In this document: positions 32,772 to 44,904 of the stretch, piece after piece
Layout of the letters: each line of letters opens with the position of its first letter
Numbering within the stretch: position 1 is the stretch's first letter
Assembly (NCBI GenBank): GCA_963580455.1
Contig: OY756960.1
Coordinates: 10,540,001-10,604,000 of the forward strand
Direction of reading: 5' to 3'
Length of the DNA stretch: 64,000 nt
DNA from: Euonymus europaeus
Taxonomy: Eukaryota; Streptophyta; Magnoliopsida; Celastrales; Celastraceae
Translations under genes and position numbers: made by a program
The notes under the pieces: model-generated
What the model was told of the DNA's origin: nothing
The model's input: only the letters and a program-made list of their open reading frames with translations
Database searches by the model: none

Positions 32772-35700
32772 TTGCCCTGCAAATATTCACGAGTAAGGAA
32801 GTCAGGCAAATTGTTAGTTTCTCCTTTAATAAACTCAATATTGAAATCAAAAATTGCAAGTAGCGCTTGCCATCGTGCAAAAATCTGTTTAGAGGCCAGA
32901 TTTTTAACATCCTTTTCAAGGACATCTTTGGCTGCTTTACAGTCAATTCGTAATAAAAATTTCTGATTTAATAAATCATCTTGAAATTTAGTAATACAAA
33001 GAACAATTGATAAAAGTTCCTTTTTAATGGTGGAATAATTCTTTTGAGCTGGTTTCCATAAACCAGAGGTAAATCGGACGAGTTGTTCTTTGCCTGTAGG
33101 AGTCTTTTGTTTGAGAATACCACCATACCCTTGTTCAGATGCATCGGTCTCGACTATTTTTAGATAGTCGGGATTAGGAATGGACAAGCAAGGAATTAAT
33201 TTAATTCTAGATTTAATAGCCTTAACTGCTTGAGTACACTGATGAGTCCAAGGGTCAGGCTCCTTTTTTAGCCTGCCAAAAAGTGGTTTGCAATCGTTGG
33301 CAAGATTTTTATAAAAATCTGCAACATAGTTTAGGCAACCAAGAAACCTTTGTAATTGGGTTCTGTCTTTGAGTTCATCAGGGAATTTATCTCCAAAACT
33401 CAGGGCCCTGTCAATAGGGATGATAGATCCCTGGGTAATATTATGTCCAAGAAAACGGACATTAGTTTGAAATAATTTTATCTTTTTCAAAGATAAGACA
33501 AGTCCATTCTTTTTTATAGTTTCATAAAAAATGTGTAGATGTTTCCAATGCTGTGAAAGATCATAGGAATAGACAAGAACATCATCTATATAAACAATGA
33601 TAAAATCAACAAAGCAATTGAAAATATCATTCATGACATTCTGGAATTCAGAGGGAGCATTTTTTAACCCAAATGGCATAACATTCCATTCATAGTGGCC
33701 AAACGGGACAGTGAAGGCTGTTTTGTACCTATCCTTCTCTTCAATTTGGATTTGCCAGAATCCGCTCTTAAGATAAAATTTAGAGAAGATATTTGCTTTA
33801 TAAAGACGATTCAGTAAATCACGCTTATTAGGGATAGGATATCTAATCCATTGTAACACCTTATTAAGGGGTTTATAATTAATTACTAACCTTGGGGCTC
33901 CTCGTTCTATTTCAGCTGCATTGTATACGTAAAAAGCAGAACAGCTCCACGGAGAGTAACTCTTGCGAATTAGCTTTTTATCTAAAAGCTGAGTGATTTC
34001 CTTTTGACAATATTCGACCAGTTCCTTAGACATTTGGATTGGTCTCGCTTTGGTCGGGATGTTCTTTTCGCAGAAATCGGGCTCATATGGTAGTTTAACC
34101 ATATGTTTCTTTCGTTCCCAAAAAGCTGAAGGAACTTCGCTGCATACTTCATGCTCAAGTTTGACTAAGAAAGAAGATATTTTCTCTTTCATGGTGGGGT
34201 GATTTACCTGTGTTTCTAATGATATAGAATTGATCTCTTCCTTGATGAATGCAATCTGTTGTTGTTTGAAGGAAGCAAAATTATGAAGCTGATTAATATA
34301 TGCAACTTTTTTGGGAAAGGCAAACTTAAAAGTTACGGATTTTCCTTTTAAGACTGCATGGATTCCTTCATTATCAACCTGATAAGGTTCTAATAATGCT
34401 AAGAATGGATTTCCTAGTATAATATTGGAATTTAAGTTTTTCACCAGAATAAACACAAGTTTAATACAAACCTGTTCGTGGCAGACGTAGGCATCGGATA
34501 GTTTATATTTTATCTTAAGCTCTTTTTTATCTGCTGCAGTTAATACTTGTGATGTTTTTTCAAAATACTTGGAGGGTATTAACCCTTCACGTACACAATG
34601 TCGATCAGCGCCTGAGTCAATCAAGGCGAGAGTAGAAATATTGAGTTCATTATTAACAACCAAATTTACCTTAACATAATATTGCCGATTGGTGATTTCT
34701 TGAATTACCATCATTTTGTTAAGGTAATCTTCATTAAGATCGGATTTTGATTCTTCAGAACTCATAATTGCCAAACCCTTCTGTTTTATATCCGGGTTGT
34801 CGATGCAGGGGTTTCCTTCTTGAACTTCGAGTGGGTCCGTTTCATGAAAACTTGGGGTAGACTGCTGAAGATTCGCAGAGTCTATAGAAGGAAAATTGAA
34901 GGAGGATGATGCAGGTGTAGTAGTGTAATTAACTTCGGCCTGCAACTCTAGGATTTCTATCCTTTGTCTCAGAGATTTTACTTCTCCTTTTAGTGTATTT
35001 ACTTCATGTTTTAAATCATGAATGGTAACAGGTTTAGGAGCAGAGGTCCTAGAGAATACTTCTTTTAAAGTATAAGCTGGGGAGACGGCAACTTCTTTTG
35101 GATCGACCTTTGAGTCGGGTCTTTTCTCAGACTTTTGTATGGATAAATGTTTTTCGAGTGCTTCCCTTTTCTCCTGGGGATCGGGAATGGAATCGAGAAG
35201 ATCTAGAATGAAGCTCTCGTGCTGAGTGAGAACGTTAATAGAAAGACCATTCATTTGAATGATAGCTTTATAATAGTCGCATTCGCAGTCGTCTTTATCA
35301 GAAAGAGAAGAAGAATGATCATTATCTGATAAGAGAATACTACTAGAGTCAGATTTATCAGATGAATAATCTTCAGCTAAAATTTTTAAAAGATCAGCTT
35401 TATCGGATTCAGAAATTTCAAGGCTATTAATCTTGGTCTGAGCACGACAGGTATTTTGGTAATGACCTGTTTTTGCCGCATTTCCAACACGTAGGTTGGC
35501 GCGTGCCACGCATTTTATTAGTGCGGACTTTCTTGGTTCCCCATTTGGGAAAAGGCTTGCGTTCCTTTGTCGTTTTGCCTGGTGGACGAGTAGATTCATC
35601 ATAACGTCGCGTCTTGTAACGTCGATTAGAATCCTTTCTAAAAGGTTTTTTGGATTTTTTAGTTGAATCCGGTTTAGGGAGAATGGTATTATAACCAAAT

Positions 35701-37576
35701 TGACTGCAAAACTGTCCAATTTCTTTCTTGCCAGAGAGATGTTGCTTTTTAAGCTGATTTCTCAATTTTATGTCATTACATAAATTAAGACCTTCACGAG
35801 TAACTTCAGAAATTAATTTTCCAAAAGTGTAAGATGAAAGATCATAAGCACCACCATTGAGATTAGTGAGACGGGTTCGAACTCTAGTGGCGAATAAAGG
35901 TGGTAAACCTGCAAGGAATCTTTCTTTCCAGAAAACATGATTGGAATCTGGTCTGAGATGAACGCGAGAAAGGAAAACATCCTTATACCATTTAAAATGT
36001 GTTAAAGTGGGGCAGCGAAGGTTCATAAGTTGATCCTTGCTATTATCGCCCAAAAGATGAGAGTCACCTAGAAAATGATAGATGACCGTACAGATTAAGG
36101 TATAAACCGAATCCGGCTCTCCTGTCTCAGATTTTATTGCACCTAATATTTCATTTTGTTGGTCCTGAGAGAGATAATTATCCCACCAGCCTTTAAGTTG
36201 TCCAGAAAAACCCGCTGTAATAAACTGGGTAATTTGAGTGTCGGTATTACCGCTTGCTTTACTAATAGTAGAAAACATCATGATGTTTTGTAAGGTCTGA
36301 ATAATTTGATAATCAGATTGACCATCAATATTCCATTCGTAAAGAGTCCTACTGCTGTACTGATTAGCGACATTAATGTAGTTTTCTTCAAATAGCAAAT
36401 CAGCAGGAGTGGCTCGAGGATAATAGTTTCGAGATGGAGCTTTGCTAACAGGTCCCTGTATGGGAGAGATATTATCGGGACCATCACGAAATTGGTTTTG
36501 AAGTTTTGCAAAATCAGAGTCATAATCAATTTCATCATCTGAGCTGGATGGGCTGGAATAAGCCTTGTGTTTAAGGACCGCTATAGATGGCTTAGAGGTG
36601 GATGGGTCAGTGATTTTAAGGTTTTGAACCTTAGAGATTAATTTGGTTAAAAACTCGTCAGAGTATTCATTGCCCAATTTATAATTTCCTGAAATTGGCT
36701 GAGGTGGCTTTATTACGACAGGATCTATGGTTGGCTTCTCTTCCTTTTTCTGTTTTTGAAGAAATTCTTGATGAGAAGGAATGGGCCTTACAGTTGAAGG
36801 GGTAGTCTCAGAAATCGAGAGATGGTTCTCGATTCTGTCTAGTTGGTCAGCAATGGTCTTTAAATGAATATTTGTAAAATTACCTTGTCTCTGGATATCA
36901 CCAGAAAGAGGGTCAGTCTTTGATGGTTTTATAAAAGGCTGAGCGTTGATGTCACTAAAGAAGACATGCTTGGCAGGTGGATGAATAGACTCTACTGTTT
37001 CGCCAGATACCAACTTCCATTTGATCATGGGTTGCTGAGTAATGACAGAGATTGATTCTCGTTCCTGATATATTACGAACCATTGTTTGAAAGGCAGATT
37101 TTCACCAATAAGCTTAAGTTCTTCGTAATACGTTTTTCGTAAGAATATTAATTCTTCTTCGTTAAAATTCTTAACGTACCATTGACGAAAGGGCTTGTTA
37201 TAGGGTTCCATTAATTCTTTGCTCAAATAAGAGCAATCTGGAACAAAAGGTGCTTTGATCATGTTGATCTCGGGAATTTTGGGATCAAATTCTAATTCAG
37301 ATGGTGTTGGCTCGTTGCCTTCATTGGATCCATTGGATCCTCCTTCTGAGGGAGATGGCGCTGATGGGGTTTTATAAACAGGATGAGGGATATTGTTTGC
37401 AGATAAGGATAAACCCTTAACTGAGTCTGGAATGGAAGATGTACTATGTCGGGAAGAAGAAGATTTTATCTTCCTGTGGTCTGATCTTGACGGGGTTACC
37501 CTTAATTTTCGATCAGAAGAGAAAAAGATCTCGACGTCTCCATTATCATGTTCAACAATTTGTTCCATTTTTCGAG
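32714..37576 (-). pseudogene. ORF1 polyprotein remnant of copy E
   Basis: The movement domain (about the first 275 residues) is missing at the inverted junction. A one-base insertion in a T run at 35470-35474 shifts the frame inside the CCHC knuckle, splitting the frame into an upstream part (37586-35427) and a downstream part carrying protease, RT and RNase H. RT motif A has Tyr in place of the catalytic Asp (codon 33773-33775), as in copy D. Other private changes are Leu for Phe in IFLRKTYY and Leu for Pro in the SANLQQST stretch. Confidence 0.92.
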
Positions 37577-37577
37577 T
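37574..37577. other. Inverted E/F junction
   Basis: ORF1 of copy E (minus sense) meets ORF2 of copy F (plus sense), sharing only two bases (AG). The copies diverge from here. An accidental frame, 37439-38137, crosses the junction by joining antisense ORF1 sequence to the ORF2 tail. Confidence 0.85.
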
Positions 37578-38137
37578 ATTACTCATCGTTGTTAAAACAA
37601 CATCCTAATTTCAAGAGTTATACTTTTGCTCGAACAGAGAAGTTATTTTACTTCCTTGTAGACTTCAAAATACCTTGGATTTGGGCCTGGCAGTATGACC
37701 TGATAATATATGATAATTTCCCCACTCTGGTCCGCAAATTGAACCATCGATGGTGGGCTTCATTTGAATACCATAACATCTCCAAAGCCCAGGTCTTACG
37801 AAGTTTGGGGACGGCCCAAGATAGTCAATCCAAATCCAATCCTCAAGGAATTCTAGAAGGTCTCTATGATGAAAAAGACCTCCTTGAAATTCTACTCAAA
37901 TTAAAGGAAGAAATGCCACAAGTCTCTCAATCTGATCTCATCATAAAAGCTAAAAAGATGGCTTATCAAAAGAAACTTCATCCTAATGATCCAGACGATC
38001 CAATAGAAGTTTCCTCGCAAGAAGATGAAGATGACAGAGACGCAATGTCAGAATCTGAAACGTCTGAATACAGTAACGATGGTACAATCCATCTGGCATA
38101 CATGATGGACCCAGCATCTATTAAAAAAGAAAAATGA
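37577..38137 (+). pseudogene. ORF2 C-terminal fragment at the start of copy F
   Basis: Codes residues 203-388 of ORF2 without interruption; the first 202 residues are cut off by the inverted junction. The basic N-terminus and the Trp-rich stretch are absent, and the acidic C-terminus is kept. Confidence 0.88.
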
Positions 38138-38650
38138 TATGCCGTTATCCTTATCAGGAATCTTGTATATTTTTATCTTTTTTTGTCTGGTTCCACAAGG
38201 TCGGTATCATAAGTAATTAGGCGATGGGGCCCACTGTGTACCCGCATTTACTTTTGTACCCCTCCTTGGGTTTATTTAAGGAGACTTCCTCCTTATTGTA
38301 TGGTGTGCTAAATTTTGGAATAGAAGCTTTGGTTTGCCTTGGTATTCTCTCTGCCTTGATCTTTGCTTTTATTCTTCAATCTTTGTATATTCTCCAACAC
38401 TAAGTATGCTCTGTACCTGCGACCTTGGTTGATCTGGTACATCAGAAATTTGTCTCTTTTCTTCCTTGGTTATTTCTTGTTCATCCTTAACGGCGCCACA
38501 AACGGACGGCTCTGCCGCCTGTGGTTATAAAGCCCAGAGGATTTCTCTGTTTATATAAATTGCTCGTCCTTAACGGCGCCACAAACGGACGGCTCTGCCG
38601 CCTGTGGTTATAAAGCCCAGAGGATTTCTCTGCTGTTATGAATTATATTC
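38138..38650 (+). promoter_or_regulatory. Copy F upstream intergenic promoter region
   Basis: Carries the TATA-like TTTATTTAAGG at 38271-38281 and the pyrimidine-rich stretch after it. It lies at the expected position to drive the sORF, ORF1 and ORF2 of copy F. Confidence 0.5.
38484..38634 (+). repeat. Duplicated hairpin element, copy F upstream
   Basis: Two direct units of the GC-rich hairpin at an 83-bp period, both with intact arms. Confidence 0.8.
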
Positions 38651-38941
38651 ATGAATCGATATACTGTTGAAGAACGATATTGGAAAGGTTGCTTAAAAGA
38701 GATCAGATCTATTGACTCCTATCATTATTTCCCTGTTGAAACTGGTGATCTCGAATATTGCAATTTCTGGGAACCAATTTTAATTAAAAAATTGGAAAAG
38801 TTATCTGCTCTCAATCATAACAACAATTCATCTCTAGTTCAGATATTTCTGACTAAACTTCAATTGCTTTATCAACGCAATTTTGAACTTGATAACGAAG
38901 CCAGTATATCGGAAACAAGCACATCTCAGCACCGCAGGTGA
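38651..38941 (+). CDS. sORF upstream of copy F ORF1, 96 aa, unknown function
   Basis: Open; Asn replaces Lys at about residue 76 (QRNFEL). The stop again lies inside the donor-like CAGGTGAGT (38935-38943). If spliced out, the exon would end two bases into a codon. Confidence 0.6.
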   Translation: MNRYTVEERYWKGCLKEIRSIDSYHYFPVETGDLEYCNFWEPILIKKLEKLSALNHNNNSSLVQIFLTKLQLLYQRNFELDNEASISETSTSQHRR

Positions 38942-39113
38942 GTCTTCTACTCATCTGAGATCCAAGTGCTCCAGTACTGAGCCTTCATGATAATTGACCT
39001 ATATTGTTTCTGTCTGCTTTGCATATTGTTATATCGCGCTATTCCTGCACTTTTCTGGTTATACCATTCTTTTGTTATGCTACTTCTCTTTGTTTCTTCT
39101 GTTTTGTGTCTTT
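38942..39113 (+). other. Copy F leader between sORF and PBS
   Basis: Untranslated. It ends in a long pyrimidine-rich stretch (CTTCTCTTTGTTTCTTCTG) just before the PBS. No gene is visible. Confidence 0.7.
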
Positions 39114-39125
39114 TGGTATCGGAGC
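39114..39125 (+). other. PBS of copy F, internal form
   Basis: TGGTATCGGAGC followed by CAAACCCCCGG. It matches the caulimovirid Met-tRNA-type PBS at 11 of 12 bases; the A to G at position 8 occurs in every copy, so it belongs to this virus and is not decay. Confidence 0.85.
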
Positions 39126-39280
39126 CAAACCCCCGGAGAGGTTGAGTGAAGTATTCCAGGTTAGCTTGATCTGTTTAGGCCGTTAAGCTGTGAGAGCGTT
39201 AGGCCGTTTGTGATCGCTGTAAAAGTCCTGTCGACAAACACTTCCAAAAGTCATACGGTAGACTTTAAACTCCCTCTAAA
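39126..39280 (+). other. Copy F leader between PBS and ORF1
   Basis: Untranslated leader of about 155 bp with an in-frame TAA 15 bases before the ORF1 ATG, which fixes the start. No gene is visible. Confidence 0.75.
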
Positions 39281-42200
39281 ATGGCATCCATAATCCGAAG
39301 CCTGAGCAAAAGGAACTCTGAAAGTTCTAGCTCTTCTCCTTCATCCCACGCATCGGTTATTTCTAGAAAAAACATTGAAGAGTTAGTTTTTTCTAATGTT
39401 GATGAAGTTTTAAACAAATGGACGATTCCAAAGGTCGAGCCATCCCAGGTTTATCACAAAGGATCTTTTTCTTTAAAAACTTCTTTTGTTGTAAAAACAG
39501 TGGAACATGCTAAAGGAATTCAATCTGAAAACGAGGTGATACCACTTTTGCCTTTAAAATTAATAGCAAAAGAAATTTTGAGAAAATATAATTATCTGCA
39601 CATAGGGTTAGTTCAAATTGCCCTAAAACCATTAACAAGAGAAGGTTTAAACACCTCCGTTTTGGCTTGCTTAAGAGATAGCAGGCATTATAATTTTGCA
39701 GATTCACTCTTAGGAATGGTAGAGACAAGCCTCTACAAAGGACCAGTCTATTTTGACTGTTATCCTAACCTGACCTTGTCCTTGGATGACCCTAATCTTG
39801 AGCATGCTTTACAACTCAATATAAAAACAAGCGGATATGATATGATGCCTGAATCCCGCAATATTAATGTGATTTATCGAATCTGTTTCAAAGCCATGAA
39901 TACTATGATCCCAAACGTAGTTGGGTTTTCAAAAAAGGGATCCACAACTTTATTTCAAGTTGATCATGCGAATGCTAATTTAGCAGTTCCTAGGTCCATT
40001 CAATGGAAAGATGTATCCATGCCCTCAAATTGGTTTTTGGAAGAAGTATCCACCTCTTCAACTAAACCAGTTGAGCCTCGAAAAATGGAACAAATTGTTG
40101 AACATGATAATGGAGACTTCGAGATCTTTTTCTCTTCTGATCGAAAATTAAGGGTAACCCCGTCAAGATCAGACCACAGGAAGATAAAATCTTCTTCTTC
40201 CCGACATAGTACATCTTCCATTCCAGACTCAGTTAAGGGTTTATCCTTATCTGCAAACAATATCCCTCATCCTGTTTATAAAACCCCATCAGCGCCATCT
40301 CCCTCAGAAGGAGGATCCAATGGATCCAATGAAGGCAACGAGCCAACACCATCTGAATTAGAATTTGATCCCAAAATTCCCGAGATCAACATGATCAAAG
40401 CACCTTTTGTTCCAGATTGCTCTTATTTGAGCAAAGAATTAATGGAACCCTATAACAAGCCCTTTCGTCAATGGTACGTTAAGAATTTTAACGAAGAAGA
40501 ATTAATATTCTTTCGAAAAACGTATTACGAAGAACTTAAGCTTATTGGTGAAAATCTGCCTTTCAAACAATGGTTCGTAATATATCAGGAACGAGAATCA
40601 ATCTCTGTCATTACTCAGCAACCCATGATCAAATGGAAGTTGGTATCTGGCGAAACAGTAGAGTCTATTCATCCACCTGCCAAGCATGTCTTCTTTAGTG
40701 ACATCAACGCTCAGCCTTTTATAAAACCATCAAAGACTGACCCTCTTTCTGGTGATATCCAGAGACAAGGTAATTTTACAAATATTCATTTAAAGACCAT
40801 TGCTGACCAACTAGACAGAATCGAGAACCATCTCTCGATTTCTGAGACTACCCCTTCAACTGTAAGGCCCATTCCTTCTCATCAAGAATTTCTTCAAAAA
40901 CAGAAAAAGGAAGAGAAGCCAACCATAGATCCTGTCGTAATAAAGCCACCTCAGCCAATTTCAGGAAATTATAAATTGGGCAATGAATACTCTGACGAGT
41001 TTTTAACCAAATTAATCTCTAAGGTTCAAAACCTTAAAATCACTGACCCATCCACCTTTAAGCCATCTATAGCGGTCCTTAAACACAAGGCTTATTCCAG
41101 CCCATCCAGCTCAGATGATGAAATTGATTATGACTTTGATTTTGCAAAACTTCAAAATCAATTTCGTGATGGTCCCGATAATATCTCTCCCATACAGGGA
41201 CCTGTTAGCAAAGCTCCATCTCGAAACTATTATCCTCGAGCCACTCCTGCTGATTTGCTATTTGAAGAAAACTACATTAATGTCGCTAATCAGTACAGCA
41301 GTAGGACTCTTTACGAATGGAATATTGATGGTCAATCTGATTATCAAATTATTCAGACCTTACAAAACATCATGATGTTTTCTACTATTAGTAAAGCAAG
41401 CGGTAATACCGACACTCAAATTACCCAGTTTATTACAGCGGGTTTTTCTGGACAACTTAAAGGCTGGTGGGATAATTATCTCTCTCAGGACCAACGAAAT
41501 GAAATATTAGGTGCAATAAAATCTGAGACAGGAGAGCCGGATTCGGTTTATACCTTAATCTGTACGGTCATCTATCATTTTCTAGGTGACTCTCATCTTT
41601 TGGGCGATAATAGCAAGGATCAACTTATGAACCTTCGCTGCCCCACTTTAACACATTTTAAATGGTATAAGGATGTTTTCCTTTCTCGCGTTCATCTCAG
41701 ACCAGATTCCAATCATGTTTTCTGGAAAGAAAGATTCCTTGCAGGTTTACCACCTTTATTCGCCACTAGAGTTCGAACCCGTCTCACTAATCTCAATGGT
41801 GGTGCTTATGATCTTTCATCTTACACTTTTGGAAAATTAATTTCTGAAGTTACTCGTGAAGGTCTTAATTTATGTAATGACATAAAATTGAGAAATCAGC
41901 TTAAAAAGCAACATCTCTCTGGCAAGAAAGAAATTGGACAGTTTTGCAGTCAATTTGGTTATAATACCATTCTCCCTAAACCGGATTCAACTAAAAAATC
42001 CAAAAAACCTTTTAGAAAGGATTCTAATCGACGTTACAAGAGCGACGTTATGATGAATCTACTCGTCCACCAGGCAAAACGACAAAGGAACGCAAGCCTT
42101 TTCCCAAATGGGGAACCAAGAAAGTCCGCACTAATAAAATGCGTGGCACGCGCCAACCTACGTGTTGGAAATGCGGCAAAACAGGTCATTACCAAAATAC

Positions 42201-44904
42201 CTGTCGTGCTCAGACCAAGATTAATAGCCTTGAAATTTCTGAATCCGATAAAGCTGATCTTTTAAAAATTTTAGCTGAAGATTATTCATCTGATAAATCT
42301 GACTCTAGTAGTATTCTCTTATCAGATAATGATCATTCTTCTTCTCTTTCTGATAAAGACGACTGCGAATGCGACTATTATAAAGCTATCATTCAAATGA
42401 ATGGTCTTTCTATTAACGTTCTCACTCAGCACGAGAGCTTCATTCTAGATCTTCTCGATTCCATTCCCGATCCCCAGGAGAAAAGGGAAGCACTCGAAAA
42501 ACTTTTATCCATACAAAAGTCTGAGAAAAGACCCGACTCAAAGGTCGATCCAAAAGAAGTTGCCGTCTCCCCAGCTTATACTTTAAAAGAAGTATTCTCT
42601 AGGACCTCTGCTCCTAAACCTGTTACCATTCATGATTTAAAACATGAAGTAAATACACTAAAAGGAGAAGTAAAATCTCTGAGACAAAGGATAGAAATCC
42701 TAGAGTTGCAGGCCGAAGTTAATTACACTACCACACCTGCATCATCCTCCTTCAATTTTCCTTCTATAGACTCTGAGAATCCTCTGCAGTCTACCCCAAG
42801 TTTTCATGAAACGGACCCACTCGAAGTTCAAGAAGGAAACCCCTGCATCGACAACCCGGATATAAAACAGAAGGGTTTGGCAATTATGAGTTCTGAAGAA
42901 TCAAAATCCGATCTTAATGAAGATTACCTTAACAAAATGATGGTAATTCAAGAAATCACCAATCGGCAATATTATGTTAAGGTAAATTTGGTTGTTAATA
43001 ATGAACTCAATATTTCTACTCTCGCCTTGATTGACTCAGGCGCTGATCGACATTGTGTACGTGAAGGGTTAATACCCTCCAAGTATTTTGAAAAAACATC
43101 ACAAGTATTAACTGCAGCAGATAAAAAGGAGCTTAAGATAAAATATAAACTATCCGATGCCTACGTCTGCCATGAACAGGTTTGTATTAAACTTGTGTTT
43201 ATTCTGGTGAAAAACTTAAATTCCAATATTATACTAGGAAATCCATTCTTAGCATTATTGGAACCTTATCAGGTTGATAATGAAGGAATCCATGCAGTCT
43301 TAAAAGGAAAATCCGTAACTTTTAAGTTTGCCTTTCCCAAAAAAGTTGCATATATTAATCAGCTTCATAATTTTGCTTCCTTCAAACAACAACAGATTGC
43401 ATTCATCAAGGAAGAGATCAATTCTATATCATTAGAAACACAGGTAAATCACCCCACCATGAAAGAGAAAATATCTTCTTTCTTAGTCAAACTTGAGCAT
43501 GAAGTATGCAGCGAAGTTCCTTCAGCTTTTTGGGAACGAAAGAAACATATGGTTAAACTACCATATGAGCCCGATTTCTGCGAAAAGAACATCCCGACCA
43601 AAGCGAGACCAATCCAAATGTCTAAGGAACTGGTCGAATATTGTCAAAAGGAAATCACTCAGCTTTTAGATAAAAAGCTAATTCGCAAGAGTTACTCTCC
43701 GTGGAGCTGTTCTGCTTTTTACGTATACAATGCAGCTGAAATAGAACGAGGAGCCCCAAGGTTAGTAATTAATTATAAACCCCTTAATAAGGTGTTACAA
43801 TGGATTAGATATCCTATCCCTAATAAGCGTGATTTACTGAATCGTCTTTATAAAGCAAATATCTTCTCTAAATTTGATCTTAAGAGCGGATTCTGGCAAA
43901 TCCAAATTGAAGAGAAGGATAGGTACAAAACAGCCTTCACTGTCCCGTTTGGCCACTATGAATGGAATGTTATGCCATTTGGGTTAAAAAATGCTCCCTC
44001 TGAATTCCAGAATGTCATGAATGATATTTTCAATTGCTTTGTTGATTTTATCATTGTTTATATAGATGATGTTCTTGTCTATTCCTATGATCTTTCACAG
44101 CATTGGAAACATCTACACATTTTTTATGAAACTATAAAAAAGAATGGACTTGTCTTATCTTTGAAAAAGATAAAATTATTTCAAACTAATGTCCGTTTTC
44201 TTGGACATAATATTACCCAGGGATCTATCATCCCTATTGACGGGGCCCTGAGTTTTGGAGATAAATTCCCTGATGAACTCAAAGACAGAACCCAATTACA
44301 AAGGTTTCTTGGTTGCCTAAACTATGTTGCAGATTTTTATAAAAATCTTGCCAACGATTGCAAACCACTTTTTGGCAGGCTAAAAAAGGAGCCTGACCCT
44401 TGGACTCATCAGTGTACTCAAGCAGTTAAGGCTATTAAATCTAGAATTAAATTAATTCCTTGCTTGTCCATTCCTAATCCCGACTATCTAAAAATAGTCG
44501 AGACCGATGCATCTGAACAAGGGTATGGTGGTATTCTCAAACAAAAGACTCCTACAGGCAAAGAACAACTCGTCCGATTTACCTCTGGTTTATGGAAACC
44601 AGCTCAAAAGAATTATTCCACCATTAAAAAGGAACTTTTATCAATTGTTCTTTGTATTACTAAATTTCAAGATGATTTATTAAATCAGAAATTTTTATTA
44701 CGAATTGACTGTAAAGCAGCCAAAGATGTTCTTGAAAAGGATGTTAAAAATCTGGCCTCTAAACAGATTTTTGCACGATGGCAAGCGCTACTTGCAATTT
44801 TTGATTTCAATATTGAGTTTATTAAAGGAGAAACTAACAATTTGCCTGACTTCCTTACTCGTGAATATTTGCAGGGCAAATGGCCAGTTCCAGCCGCACC
44901 ATGA
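39281..44904 (+). pseudogene. ORF1 polyprotein of copy F, one frameshift
   Basis: Full length apart from a one-base deletion at about 42041 in the Arg-rich tract before the CCHC knuckle. The first part (39281 on) runs into another frame ending at 42265, and the native frame resumes with an ATG at 42139. Protease, RT (motif A Asp and YIDD present) and RNase H follow without interruption. It has the short C-terminus (PVPAAP) with a TGA overlapping ORF2 codon 8 as ATGA at 44901-44904. Private changes include Gly for Arg in IDGALSF and Phe for Ser in two coat-region sites. Confidence 0.92.

Larger units (their letters stand above)
30617..37576 (-). mobile_element. Viral copy E, 5'-truncated
   Basis: Runs in viral sense from inside ORF1 (movement domain missing) through ORF2, the intergenic region and sORF into copy D. 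It shares the RT motif A Asp to Tyr change with D, so the two are closely related. The right border is an inverted junction with copy F. Confidence 0.92.

Noticed and set aside
37439..38137. A 232-aa fusion ORF across the E/F junction
   Set aside because: Its first part is antisense to ORF1 and only the last 186 residues are real ORF2 sequence. It is a by-product of the inverted junction.
39151..39166. Splicing of the sORF into ORF1 through TATTCCAG in the leader
   Set aside because: The phase fits, but a TGA follows within three codons and a TAA lies 15 bases before the ORF1 ATG, so no fusion protein is possible.
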